Part shown: one piece after another, positions 7,748 through 15,950 of the stretch
Layout of the letters: the number at the start of each line of letters is the position of its first letter
Numbering within the stretch: the stretch's first letter is position 1
Assembly (NCBI GenBank): GCA_905233135.1
Contig: CAJOCQ010000010.1
Coordinates: 1-59,478 of the forward strand
DNA: 59,478 bases
Direction: 5' to 3'
Source of the DNA: an uncultured Selenomonadaceae bacterium
GTDB taxonomy: Bacteria > Bacillota > Negativicutes > Selenomonadales > Selenomonadaceae
Program-made: the position numbers and the translations under genes
Notes under the pieces: model-generated
Databases searched by the model: none
What the model was told of the DNA's origin: nothing
The model's input: only the letters and a program-made list of their open reading frames with translations

Positions 7748-8692
7748 GTGAAACTTCCTGAACTGAAAATAGGAAACAAAGTAGCAAAAATCCCAATCGT
7801 ACAGGGCGGAATGGCAATTCGCCTGTCAACGGCGCGGCTTGCTGCGGCAGTTGCCAACGAAGGCGGAATAGGATTAATTGCGGCGTCGGGAATGACGCAC
7901 CCCGAATTACGCTACGAAATAAATTTGGCGCGTTCGCTGACCAACGGGATAATCGGAATAAATATAATGGTGGCGGCGTCAGATTTTGCGGGAATAGTGC
8001 GGACGGCGATTGACGCGGGAATAGATTTAATTGTTGCGGGCGCGGGATTTTCACGCGATATTTTCGGACTCGGCAAAGAATCAAATACTCCGATTGTCCC
8101 AATAGTTTCTTCAGTCAAGCTTGCGAAAATTTCAGAAAAACTCGGCGCGGCGGCGATTGTTGTAGAAGGCAAAGAAGCGGGCGGACATTTGGGCACGGAT
8201 ATTTCTGCGCGAGAATTAATTCCGCCGATTCGCGCAGCGGTAAAAATTCCCGTAATTGCGGCGGGCGGCGTTTTGAGCGGCAAAGATATTGCTGATATGC
8301 TGAATATGGGCGCAAACGGTGTACAGATGGGCTCCAGATTTGCGGCTAGTCTTGAATCAAACGGCGCGCCGAGTCTCAAAGAATATTATTTAAAATCTCA
8401 ACCTGAAGACGTTGTAGTTATCAACAGTCCTGTCGGCTTGCCGGGTCGAGCAGTACGTACGCCCTTTTCAAAAAAAGTTATGGAGGGCAGGGTTCCGCCG
8501 AAAACTTGCGATAATTGCTTAAAAGCTTGCAAACATAATTTTTGCATTGTACGCGCGTTGACGCGGGCGCAGCAAGGCGACCTTGAAACAGGCTTGGTTT
8601 TTACGGGCGAATATATGCCGCGTATTAAAGAAATTTTGCCCGTCAAAGAAATTATCAGCCAACTAGTTACAGAGGCAGAATTAGCGGGCTGA
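7748..8692 (+). CDS. fabK: FabK-like FMN-dependent enoyl-ACP reductase / nitronate monooxygenase family
   Basis: TIM-barrel flavoprotein of the 2-nitropropane dioxygenase family; with the fab neighbours the likely role is reduction of enoyl-ACP, the last step of elongation, in place of FabI. Motifs seen: IVQGGMAIRLS (FMN loop), GVNIM-like GINIMVAASDF, VEGKEAGGHLG, IPVIAAGGVLSG and GVQMGSRFAAS. A C-terminal cysteine cluster (CDNCLKACKHNFC, about residue 257 on) could bind metal or a cluster and is not in the best-known FabK enzymes, so a different oxidoreductase role remains possible. 314 residues, GTG start after TTGGAGG. Confidence 0.75.
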   Translation: MKLPELKIGNKVAKIPIVQGGMAIRLSTARLAAAVANEGGIGLIAASGMTHPELRYEINLARSLTNGIIGINIMVAASDFAGIVRTAIDAGIDLIVAGAGFSRDIFGLGKESNTPIVPIVSSVKLAKISEKLGAAAIVVEGKEAGGHLGTDISARELIPPIRAAVKIPVIAAGGVLSGKDIADMLNMGANGVQMGSRFAASLESNGAPSLKEYYLKSQPEDVVVINSPVGLPGRAVRTPFSKKVMEGRVPPKTCDNCLKACKHNFCIVRALTRAQQGDLETGLVFTGEYMPRIKEILPVKEIISQLVTEAELAG

Positions 8693-8721
8693 AATCGAAA
8701 ATTAGGGCGGTTAAAATTTTT

Positions 8722-8793
8722 TTAATATAATTGCCTTAAAACAGTTTAACCACTGCGCTACGGGCAAATATGACGCTTTTAACGCTATATTTG
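8722..8793 (+). repeat. 72-bp dispersed intergenic repeat, copy A
   Basis: TTAATATAATTGCCTTAAAA through CTACGGGCAAATATGACGC to GCTATATTTG. A second copy of the same length is at 17630-17701, with differences scattered over it. CAAATAT and ATATTTG at the right end can pair. It lies in the 400-bp fabK-fabF gap, 66 bases ahead of 183-bp repeat copy 2. No gene is seen in that gap. Confidence 0.75.
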
Positions 8794-8859
8794 AAAAAAG
8801 CGGAGAACTTTTTTAAGATTTCAGGGTTCAAACGATTAGAGAATTTAAATAAGTGTTTG

Positions 8860-9042
8860 TAATACGCCCGTCACTAAAGCCGCAGCTTGACCTTTTTTAG
8901 AAGCGTGGGAAAAAGTTTGCGCCCCAAAGTGGGCATCCTGTTACTACGTGCGTACAGAAACCGAGCGGCCCTGACGGGCGATAAAAAGCACTTTTTCTTT
9001 GGTTCTTTCTTTTTTTGCTTTGGAAAAAAGAAAGAACATTTT
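8860..9042 (+). repeat. 183-bp dispersed intergenic repeat, copy 2
   Basis: Same length and ends as the copy at 3096-3278, with about a dozen or more substitutions, mainly in the middle. The closing pair CGCCCGTCA/TGACGGGCG is intact, and the terminal hairpin is perfect: GTTCTTTCTTTTTT, loop GCTTTGG, then AAAAAAGAAAGAAC. The substitutions avoid the two paired regions, which suggests selection on RNA or DNA structure. Confidence 0.85.
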
Positions 9043-9095
9043 AAAATAGAAATTTAAAAATAGAATAAAAAATTCTTACGAAGGGAGCGTTCTAA

Positions 9096-10343
9096 TTGAA
9101 AAACAGGGTAGTCATTACCGGAATTGGTCCCGTAACGCCTATTGGAATTGGTAAGGAAAAATTTTTTGAAAGTTTAAAAGCCGGCAAAAACGGCATCGAC
9201 AGAATTACAAATTTTGACCCGACAGAATACACTTGCCAAATTGCGGGCGAAGTTACAGATTTTAACGCTGAAGATTTCATTGACAAAAAAGAAATTAAAC
9301 GAATGGATAAATACGCGCAGTTTGCATTTGCCGCCGCTAAACTTGCTCTGGAAGATTCAAAATTGGATTTGAGCACGATTGACAGGGAACGCGCGGGCGT
9401 TTTTGTCGGCAACGGAATTGGCGGAATGCAAACTCTTCATAATCAGTACGAAAAACTTTTTTTAAAGGGAATTTCCAAAGTCAGCCCGTTTTTTATTCCA
9501 ATGGTAATTGCGAATATGGCGGCGGGACATATTGCTATTGCGTTTGGTATTCACGGACCAACAGAAAGCATAGTTACAGCCTGCGCGAGCGGCACAAATG
9601 CTATTGGCGACGCTTTTTTGGCGATACAAAACGGCGAAGTTGATTATATGTTTGTAGGCGGCACGGAGGCGGCAGTTTCGCCCGCAGGTATTGCAGGTTT
9701 TGCCGTAATGAAGGCACTTTGCACGGATCATAACGACGACCCCGCGCACGCTTCAAGACCTTTCGACAAAAACCGCAGCGGCTTTATTATGGGTGAAGGT
9801 GCAGGATTTTTATTGCTTGAAAAGCTGGAAATGGCGAAGGCGCGTAACGCGCATATTTACGCGGAAGTTATCGGCTACAGCAGAAACAATGACGCCTACC
9901 ACATTACAACGCCTGCGCCCGACGGCGAATATGAGGCGAAATGTATGCAGCTTGCACTTGAGAACGCCGGAATTAAGCCCGAAGATATAGACTACATTAA
10001 CGCGCACGGCACTTCGACGCACTTTAACGACGCGGGCGAAACTAAAGCTATTAAAGCAGTTTTCGGCGAACACGCCTATAAATTAGCTGTATCGTCAACA
10101 AAATCTATGATGGGGCATATGCTCGGCGCGGCGGGAGCTGTTGAAGCCATTGCAACTGCTTTTGCGATTGACGAGGGAATTATTCCGCCAACGATTAACT
10201 ACGAAACGCCCGATGAAGGCCTGGACCTTGACTACGTGCCGAATAAATCCCGCGCTGCAAATGTCAATGTTGCTATGTCAAATTCTTTCGGATTCGGCGG
10301 GCATAATGCCTGCATTGTTCTCAAAAAATATAACGGTGATTAA
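9096..10343 (+). CDS. fabF: 3-oxoacyl-[acyl-carrier-protein] synthase II
   Basis: Condenses malonyl-ACP with an acyl-ACP in fatty-acid elongation. Thiolase fold, 415 residues. The Cys-His-His triad is visible as C163 (TACASGTN), H304 (NAHGTSTHFND) and H341 (MMGHMLGAAG), with K336 conserved and the C-terminal SNSFGFGGHNACIV. TTG start after GGGAGCG. The initiating KAS III (fabH) and malonyl transferase (fabD) are not in this cluster and must lie elsewhere. Confidence 0.96.
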   Translation: MKNRVVITGIGPVTPIGIGKEKFFESLKAGKNGIDRITNFDPTEYTCQIAGEVTDFNAEDFIDKKEIKRMDKYAQFAFAAAKLALEDSKLDLSTIDRERAGVFVGNGIGGMQTLHNQYEKLFLKGISKVSPFFIPMVIANMAAGHIAIAFGIHGPTESIVTACASGTNAIGDAFLAIQNGEVDYMFVGGTEAAVSPAGIAGFAVMKALCTDHNDDPAHASRPFDKNRSGFIMGEGAGFLLLEKLEMAKARNAHIYAEVIGYSRNNDAYHITTPAPDGEYEAKCMQLALENAGIKPEDIDYINAHGTSTHFNDAGETKAIKAVFGEHAYKLAVSSTKSMMGHMLGAAGAVEAIATAFAIDEGIIPPTINYETPDEGLDLDYVPNKSRAANVNVAMSNSFGFGGHNACIVLKKYNGD

Positions 10344-10952
10344 ATGGATTTAAAAAATTTCAAGTGGACGCGGCAACCTTTAAATTTCACTGTCTCAAAT
10401 GACAAAGTTGAAATTATTACCGCGCCCAATACTGATTTATGGCAACGCACATATTATAATTTCCGTAACGATAACGCGCCCGTTTTCCAAATGGAAACTG
10501 ACGAAAAATTTTTCAGCTTCATTGTCAAAACAGATTTTGCGGAAAGTAATCAAAGATTTGACCAATGCGGCGTTGTAATGTACCTCGACAGCGAAAATTG
10601 GTTAAAAGCGTCAATCGAATATGAAAACGAAAATTTTCAACATTTGGGCAGCGTCGTTACAAATAACGGCTATTCGGATTGGGCAACTGTTGAAATTCCC
10701 GCAAATATAAAATCTATGTGGTACAGATTCAGCCGCCGCGAAAGTGATTATTGCATTGAATGTTCAGCTGACGGCAAAAAATTTTCTCAAATGCGAATTT
10801 GTCATATGCAAAAGGGCGCAGGCAAAATTCAATTCGGAATTTACGCCTGTTCGCCCGAAAATTCTTCGTTTAAAGCGGTTTTTACAAATTTTGAAATTAC
10901 GGATTGTCAATGGCAGACGCACAACGGACAACCGCCTGACAGTGAGGCTTAA
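10344..10952 (+). CDS. DUF1349 (YesU-like) concanavalin-fold protein
   Basis: A 202-residue protein matching the DUF1349 pattern: the N-terminal strand with WQRTYYNF, FFSFIVKTDF, the RFDQCGVVMYLD core, WLKASIEYEN, SVVTNNGYSDWA and the C-terminal GIYACSPENSSFKAVFTNFE. The family has a beta-sandwich fold like concanavalin and is thought to bind carbohydrate; no enzyme activity is firmly established. The ATG directly abuts the fabF stop (TAAATG), so the two are translationally coupled, though a functional link is not evident. No signal peptide. Confidence 0.75.
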   Translation: MDLKNFKWTRQPLNFTVSNDKVEIITAPNTDLWQRTYYNFRNDNAPVFQMETDEKFFSFIVKTDFAESNQRFDQCGVVMYLDSENWLKASIEYENENFQHLGSVVTNNGYSDWATVEIPANIKSMWYRFSRRESDYCIECSADGKKFSQMRICHMQKGAGKIQFGIYACSPENSSFKAVFTNFEITDCQWQTHNGQPPDSEA

Positions 10953-10955
10953 TTT

Positions 10956-11723
10956 ATGGCAAAAGAAAAAATCGAACTTGCACCATTGCCCGCTGCGCGC
11001 CGCCGTAAACTTCAACAACTTGCAAAAAAATTGGGCGTTGAATTCAGCGATATAAATTTTTTGCACGTTGCACTAACTCATAAATCTTACTCAAAAAAAG
11101 TTGAAGAAGAAACTGCAACCGAAACTAAACCCGGTAAAAAAATTGCGCACAATGAACGGCTTGAATTTTTGGGCGACGCGGTTTTGGAATTGGCGTCAAG
11201 CACTTACCTTTTTAAAAAATTCGACAGCCTTTCAGAAGGCGACCTTACAAAAACCCGCGCCGCTATAGTTTGCGGTCCCACGCTTACCAAGCTTGCAAAA
11301 AATTTGGGATTCGGCGAAGTTTTGCTCTTAAGTTACGGCGAAAATTCAACGGGCGGGCGTAAACGTGATTCTAATTTGGAAGATGCCTTTGAAGCGGTTA
11401 TCGGTGCAATTTACCTCGATAAAGGTTGGGAAGTTGCAAAGGATTATGTTTGGCGGCAACTTGCAGACGAATTTAACAACGTCAAACTCGGCAAAGTTTT
11501 GATAGATTATAAATCTGTTCTGCAGGAATATATTCAGCAGAAAAACGGCAATGTTCCAGAATACATTGAACTTAATATGAGCGGACCGCCGCACGACAGA
11601 ACTTTTGAATATGAAGTAAGACTTGACGGCGTTTTCTACGGCGCGGGCGTTGGAAGAAGTAAACAAGCCGCCGAAAAAGCCGCCGCCGAAGAGGCTTTAA
11701 AAAAATTAAAACTGATTGACTAA
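10956..11723 (+). CDS. rnc: Ribonuclease III
   Basis: Double-stranded RNA endonuclease for rRNA maturation and mRNA turnover. The signature NERLEFLGDAVLEL lies at residues 66-79, the second acidic cluster at LEDAFEAVIGAIYLDKG, and the double-stranded-RNA-binding domain from about 180 to 253, ending SKQAAEKAAAEEAL. 255 residues, with a short basic N-terminal extension (APLPAARRRKLQQLAKKLG). It follows the DUF1349 gene by three bases and ends at a good terminator. Confidence 0.96.
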   Translation: MAKEKIELAPLPAARRRKLQQLAKKLGVEFSDINFLHVALTHKSYSKKVEEETATETKPGKKIAHNERLEFLGDAVLELASSTYLFKKFDSLSEGDLTKTRAAIVCGPTLTKLAKNLGFGEVLLLSYGENSTGGRKRDSNLEDAFEAVIGAIYLDKGWEVAKDYVWRQLADEFNNVKLGKVLIDYKSVLQEYIQQKNGNVPEYIELNMSGPPHDRTFEYEVRLDGVFYGAGVGRSKQAAEKAAAEEALKKLKLID

Positions 11724-11730
11724 AAAAATT

Positions 11731-11760
11731 AAGACTCGGAAAATTTTTCGAGTCTTTTTT
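11731..11760 (+). terminator. Intrinsic terminator after rnc
   Basis: AAGACTCGGAAAA and TTTTTCGAGTCTT form a stem, followed by a T run. It starts seven bases after the rnc stop and ends the fabF-DUF1349-rnc transcript. Confidence 0.9.
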
Positions 11761-11847
11761 ATTATTTACTTCGGAAGTTTGCTAAAAATTTTCTTGCCGA
11801 AATTGCCGCGCAGTTTTATAATTTACGCACGAAAGAGAGTGATAAAA

Positions 11848-12303
11848 ATGCCGGTAAAAATAGGCTCAATGCCAACGCCGAATTCGCCTTTTGAAATTGT
11901 ACACGAAACGGGCGGGCGCGTTCAAGAAAAAGATACAACATTTGCAGAAGAACTTTTCGACCAACAAAACGACGGCGTAACGCACGAAGAAATGGAAGCG
12001 TTGCTGAAAAAAATCGACGAACAAGCAGGCAAGTTAAGCCGCACGCCGACTTATGAAGAACTGCGCGAATATCGCACAATGATAAAAAATTTTATAGGCG
12101 CGGCAGTCAGCAATATGTACGAACTGAACGCGCAAGCGGGCTGGGACAGAATGGGGCGGCAACGAGTTTATACTACAGTTAGAAAGATTGACCGCAAATT
12201 GGAAGAAATGGCGGAAAAAATTCGGCTCGGACAATCCGACAAACTCGACATTATCGCAAGTCATGACGCTATACGCGGTATGCTTGTTGACCTGTATATG
12301 TAA
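11848..12303 (+). CDS. yaaR: YaaR family protein (DUF327)
   Basis: 151-residue, mostly helical, cytosolic protein of the DUF327/YaaR family, whose molecular role is not established. Family hallmarks are EELFDQQNDGVTHEEMEALL, LSRTPTYEELREYRTMIKNF and the C-terminal RKIDRKLEEMAEKI...DAIRGMLVDLYM. The frame is open 44 codons further upstream, but that stretch covers the rnc terminator; ATG 11848 follows GAAAGAGAGTG. Its stop overlaps the first base of holB, the same yaaR-holB order as in Bacillus. Confidence 0.88.
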   Translation: MPVKIGSMPTPNSPFEIVHETGGRVQEKDTTFAEELFDQQNDGVTHEEMEALLKKIDEQAGKLSRTPTYEELREYRTMIKNFIGAAVSNMYELNAQAGWDRMGRQRVYTTVRKIDRKLEEMAEKIRLGQSDKLDIIASHDAIRGMLVDLYM

Positions 12304-13301
12304 TGGAAAATTTAAATTGGAAAAATATTTTCGGCAACGCGCCGCGTATCGCACATTTGAAAAAAATTTTGGCAGAAAATAAATTTCCGCACGCAGTAAT
12401 TTTTGCAGGCGTTGAAGGAATCGGCAAAAGAAAAATCGCCGAAATGTGCGCGGCGGTTTTATTGTGCGAAAATCCCAAAGACGGCGAAGCTTGCGGCATC
12501 TGTCACAGCTGCAAAATTTTGGCGGCGGGCAATCACCCTGATTTTTACATTGTCGAGCCGGAAAAATCTAAATCTGCGCCAACTATTAAAATTGGGCAAA
12601 TTCGCACTCTTCAAAATGAAGTTGCACTGCAGCCGAATTATTCAGCTTGCCGCGTTGTAATTATTGACGGCGCGGAACTTATGAATACACCTGCGGCGAA
12701 TTGCCTTTTGAAAACGCTTGAAGAGCCGACGGGACAAACTATTTTTATTTTGACGACAGCCAATCGCGCAGGGCTTTTAATGACAATTCGCTCAAGGTGC
12801 GGTACTGTCAACTTTGAAAAAATTTCTGCCGATGAAATTGCAAACGCTTTAAATTTGCGCGGCGTTGAATCTGAACGCGCAAAAATTATTTCGGTGCTTG
12901 CCGACGGAAGTTTTGGGCGCGCGTTGAAGTTGGAAGAATCGGGCGGCTACGAATTACGCACGGACGCACTAAATTTTTTGGAAAATCTTTTGAATAAAAA
13001 AATTACCGTCGAAAATATTTTTGACAAGGGCAAAAGTTTTTCTGACGGCTCCAAAGAAAATTTTTCGGATTTTGTAACGTATATGCAAAAAATCCTGCGC
13101 GATGTTTTTTTATTGGACAAGGCGGAACTGTACAACCCCGATTTAAAGGCGCACCTTGCCAATCTTAAAATTCCCGAAAAAATCATTTATGAACTTTTCG
13201 ATGAAGGCAAAAATATTCAGCGCAAAATTAATTCAAATGCAAATTTGCGACTGCTTGCCGAATCGTACTTTTTGAAATTGCGGCAGATTGTAGAAACTTA
13301 G
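12303..13301 (+). CDS. holB: DNA polymerase III subunit delta prime
   Basis: Clamp-loader subunit that helps open and load the sliding clamp. 332 residues, AAA+ fold: P-loop-like GVEGIGKRK (36-44), a zinc site from C55, C64, C67 and C70 (EACGICHSC), Walker B-like VVIIDGAELM, LLKTLEEP, and the SRC motif as IRSRCGTV. The start ATG overlaps the yaaR stop by one base. The ricT (yaaT) gene that follows in Bacillus is replaced here by a secreted protein gene. Confidence 0.93.
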   Translation: MENLNWKNIFGNAPRIAHLKKILAENKFPHAVIFAGVEGIGKRKIAEMCAAVLLCENPKDGEACGICHSCKILAAGNHPDFYIVEPEKSKSAPTIKIGQIRTLQNEVALQPNYSACRVVIIDGAELMNTPAANCLLKTLEEPTGQTIFILTTANRAGLLMTIRSRCGTVNFEKISADEIANALNLRGVESERAKIISVLADGSFGRALKLEESGGYELRTDALNFLENLLNKKITVENIFDKGKSFSDGSKENFSDFVTYMQKILRDVFLLDKAELYNPDLKAHLANLKIPEKIIYELFDEGKNIQRKINSNANLRLLAESYFLKLRQIVET

Positions 13302-13316
13302 AAAGGACTGTTAATT

Positions 13317-13847
13317 TTGAAAAGCTTGTTAAAAATTTTTATGTTTGCAATATTTTTAATCTTTTCAAGCAACGCCGCGCTTGCAAAGGATATGTACCCT
13401 TTGACATTGGAAGGCGGCAATTTAATTTTGGTTGACGGGGGTATGGGCGTCGGGCGTTACGCGGACAAAACTTCTGTTGACGTTGCCGAATACGCGCCGC
13501 CTTTCTACCAACTTTTAATCAATGTAATTTCTGTAAGTTTTTCTGACGAATATTTTAAACAGAATGGAAATTATATCGGCAGCCCTTATAATATGATTGG
13601 TACTAACACGATGAAATTTCGCTATAACTGGGATACAAAAACTGTTTTTACCAAAAACGAAAAGGGTGTTTGGAAGAATTGGGATATAAATCACAATTAC
13701 AGCCACGCGGAGGGCAATCCGTTAATCCCCAACGCCGCCGAAGTTGCATTTTATTCTGCGTACAGACTGAAATTTTTCGGCAATATGAGAAATTCTGAAG
13801 GCTATTATGTTGTCAGCGATAATCTTTATTCCGCGCTCGGAAATTAG
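13317..13847 (+). CDS. Secreted protein of unknown function
   Basis: 176 residues from a TTG start preceded by GAAAGGAC. The first 24 residues form a clear signal peptide (MKSLLKIFMFAIFLIFSSNA, cleavage near ALA-K). The mature part is rich in aromatic residues (SVSFSDEYFKQNGNYIGSPY, KFRYNWDTKTVF) and has no cysteine. I do not recognise the family. It is 15 bases after holB on the same strand and is followed by heptad-type words, so it may be cotranscribed with holB or separate. Confidence 0.7.
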   Translation: MKSLLKIFMFAIFLIFSSNAALAKDMYPLTLEGGNLILVDGGMGVGRYADKTSVDVAEYAPPFYQLLINVISVSFSDEYFKQNGNYIGSPYNMIGTNTMKFRYNWDTKTVFTKNEKGVWKNWDINHNYSHAEGNPLIPNAAEVAFYSAYRLKFFGNMRNSEGYYVVSDNLYSALGN

Positions 13848-13876
13848 GTTTTAGGCGTCAGGCGTCAGGGATTAAA
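13848..13876. repeat. Heptad repeat fragment between convergent genes
   Basis: GGTTTTAGGCGTCAGGCGTCAGGG shows two GGCGTCA units and belongs to the heptad family, here only one arm. It lies between the ends of the secreted-protein gene (+) and the ABC transporter ATPase gene (-). Confidence 0.5.
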
Positions 13877-13889
13877 AAAATTTTTTTGC

Positions 13890-14843
13890 TTAAACTTCAA
13901 GCGGATAATGACACGCTATAAAATGATTTTGCTCGAGTTCTCGAAATTCGGGCTTTTTTTGTTTGCAAAGTTCTTGGCAGTGCAAGCAACGATTTTGGAA
14001 AGGACAACCTGCAGGAATATCAAGCGGGCTGGGAATATCGCCCGGCAAAATTTCTATGTACTGATTCTTTTCCTGTTCGGTAGAAAAAACCGCTTTCAAA
14101 AGTGCCCGCGTGTAGGGGTGGCGTGCGCCGTCCAATTTATCGCCGTCAATCTGCTCCATCATATTCCCCAAATACATTACGCAAATTCGATGCGCGAACA
14201 AATTTACCAATGCCATATCGTGGCAAATAAAAATGTACGTGATACCTTTTTCTTTCTGCAGTTTAACCAAAAGTTTAATAATCGTATCTTGAACTGAAAC
14301 ATCAAGCGCACTTGTAGCCTCGTCGCAAGCAATAATTTCAGGTTGCAACGCCAACGCCCGCGCAATAGCTACGCGCTGTCTTTGCCCGCCGCTCATATTG
14401 TGCGGATAACGGCTGACAAAATCAGGCGGCAAGTCAACCTGTTTCAAAAGTTCGGCGGCTTTATCTTCGACTTCGGAATTTTTTATTAAGTCGAAATTTA
14501 AAAGCGGTTCGCAGATAATATCTTTAATACGCATTTTCGGATTAAACGCGGCTGTCGGGTCTTGAAAAACCATTTGAATATTTCTGTAATTTTGGCGTTT
14601 TTCTTCGCCTTCAAGTTGCGTAATATCGACGCCGTGAAAAATAATTTTGCCGCTTGTAGGTTTTTGCATATTCATAATAGCTTTTAACAAAGTAGTTTTG
14701 CCGCAACCGCTCTCTCCGACAATCGCTACAGTTTCGCCGCGCCGCACGCTGAATGAAATATTATCGCACGCCGTTAAAAATTTTCCGCCTGCAACGGGGA
14801 ATTTTTTTGTAACGTTTTGAACTTGCAAAATTATTTCAGACAT
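13890..14843 (-). CDS. ABC transporter ATP-binding protein, DppF/NikE type
   Basis: Second ATPase of a peptide/nickel-type ABC importer. 317 residues from ATG 14843, which follows GGAGGG; the open frame reaches five codons further but those overlap the ribosome binding site. Walker A GESGCGKTT at 43-51, Q-loop in MVFQDPTAAFNP, signature MSGGQRQRVAIARAL, Walker B IIACDEATSALD, then the C-terminal oligopeptide/nickel domain with GCPFQNRC...ELC cysteines. Last gene of the cobalamin-riboswitch operon, separated from the DppD-type gene by a 250-base spacer flanked by 29-bp direct repeats. The ligand cannot be read from this subunit. Confidence 0.88.
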   Translation of the reverse strand: MSEIILQVQNVTKKFPVAGGKFLTACDNISFSVRRGETVAIVGESGCGKTTLLKAIMNMQKPTSGKIIFHGVDITQLEGEEKRQNYRNIQMVFQDPTAAFNPKMRIKDIICEPLLNFDLIKNSEVEDKAAELLKQVDLPPDFVSRYPHNMSGGQRQRVAIARALALQPEIIACDEATSALDVSVQDTIIKLLVKLQKEKGITYIFICHDMALVNLFAHRICVMYLGNMMEQIDGDKLDGARHPYTRALLKAVFSTEQEKNQYIEILPGDIPSPLDIPAGCPFQNRCLHCQELCKQKKPEFRELEQNHFIACHYPLEV

Positions 14844-15121
14844 AGCGACGCCCTCCAATTTCGCAGGTCATTAAATTTTTTCTGTTTATATTATGCAATT
14901 TATGTATTTTTTTATTGTAAATGTACTTTTCTTTTCCGAAGCAAAAAGAAAAGTACCAAAAGAAAGTGCTTTTAACCGCGTGCTTATTACGCGCGTCCGC
15001 TGAAATCACATCACGTGATTTGCGCGGACAGGCCGCCCATCCTTGGGCGGCGGTCTTTTTTATTTTTAAAAACAAATCCGTCAAAAAAATTTTTTCAGAC
15101 ATAGCGACGCCCTCCAATTTC
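14834..15121. repeat. 29-bp direct repeats (14834-14862 and 15093-15121) bracketing a 230-bp insertion
   Basis: The two 29-bp copies are identical and contain the end of the DppD-type gene, the GGAGGG ribosome binding site and the first codons of the DppF-type gene. The 230 bp between holds, on the minus strand, a GC-rich hairpin around GGGCGGC and a hairpin with arms GTACTTTTCTTTT/AAAAGAAAAGTAC and loop GCTTCGG, a cousin of the hairpin ending the 183-bp repeats. The simplest reading is an overlap junction (TATGTCTGA) duplicated when the element inserted. A 99-residue frame crossing it is an artefact of the duplication. Confidence 0.8.
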
Positions 15122-15886
15122 AGGAACTGCGGCAAGCAAAGACTTTGTGTACGCGGCTTGCGGATTTTTTAAAACATCGGCGGTTTTGCCGTATTCAACA
15201 ACGCGCCCTTGAGACATAACCATTAAATTATCAGAAAGGTAACTTGCAACGCCGAGATTGTGAGTAACCATAATCATTGCCGCGCCCGTGCCGCGCGTTA
15301 TAAACATCAATTCGCCGACAATTTGCGCCTGCGTTGTTACGTCAAGTGCGCTTGTCGGTTCATCCGCCAATAAAAGTTTCGGTTGAAAAGTTATAGCCAT
15401 TGCAATTCCTACACGCTGCCGCATTCCGCCCGAAAGTTCAAACGTGTATGAATTTAAAATATTTTCGGGATTCGGCAAATTCATTAACACCAATTTTTCA
15501 ATCGCCATATCGTACGCGGCTTTTTTATCTAAATCGCTGTGCACTTGAATATATTCGACAAACTGTTTGCCGATTGTATGGACGGGATTCAGCATATTTC
15601 CGCTATCCTGAAAAATCATAGAAATATCTTTGCCGCGTAATTTTCGCCAGCCGTTATTATCCAACTCGCGCAGGTTTTTACCGTCAAAAATCATTTCGCC
15701 TTTTGTAACTTTGCCGCCGCCCGGAAGTACATTTAAAATTGCACGAATGACTGTAGTTTTGCCGCTGCCGCTTTCTCCTACGATTGTTAAAATTTCGCCT
15801 TCGTTAAGTTGAAAGTTGACGCCCTGCACTGTCGGCACTTTACTTTTGGCGTAGGAAATTTCTAAATCTGAAATTTTTAGTAACAA
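15095..15886 (-). CDS. ABC transporter ATP-binding protein, DppD/NikD type
   Basis: First ATPase of the importer, 263 residues from a TTG start behind GAAGGTGAT. Walker A GESGSGKTT near 38-46, QDSGNMLNPVHT (Q-loop), signature LSGGMRQRVGIAMAI, Walker B LLADEPTSALDVTT. It stops soon after the ATPase core (ending AVPEIGGRRYV) and lacks the cysteine-rich C-terminal domain present in its partner, a short form like NikD. Its stop codon lies within the 29-bp direct repeat that also contains an extra copy of the downstream gene's start. Confidence 0.88.
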   Translation of the reverse strand: MLLKISDLEISYAKSKVPTVQGVNFQLNEGEILTIVGESGSGKTTVIRAILNVLPGGGKVTKGEMIFDGKNLRELDNNGWRKLRGKDISMIFQDSGNMLNPVHTIGKQFVEYIQVHSDLDKKAAYDMAIEKLVLMNLPNPENILNSYTFELSGGMRQRVGIAMAITFQPKLLLADEPTSALDVTTQAQIVGELMFITRGTGAAMIMVTHNLGVASYLSDNLMVMSQGRVVEYGKTADVLKNPQAAYTKSLLAAVPEIGGRRYV

Positions 15887-15907
15887 ATTTTATCACCTTC
15901 AATAAAA

Positions 15908-15950
15908 AAGGGCAGGGAACATTTTCCCTAGCCCCTGACACCTGAAACCT
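15908..15950. repeat. Heptad palindromic repeat (dppA-type/dppD-type gap)
   Basis: GGCAGGGAACATTTTCCCT then GCCCCTGACACCTGAAACCT: a turn with an imperfect GGGAA/TTCCC stem followed by right-arm heptads only. Fills the 62-base gap between the binding-protein gene and the first ATPase gene, where a partial terminator could favour the binding protein. Confidence 0.55.

Noticed and set aside
8735-8793. tRNA-like D-arm word (TAGCGCAGTGGTTAAA on the minus strand)
   Set aside because: No acceptor stem, anticodon arm or T-loop can be drawn around it, and the second copy at 17630-17701 loses the similarity.
14836-15135. 99-residue minus-strand open frame across the spacer between the two ATPase genes
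   Set aside because: It begins and ends in the two 29-bp direct repeats; its middle is hairpin DNA with no protein-like features. It is a by-product of the duplication.
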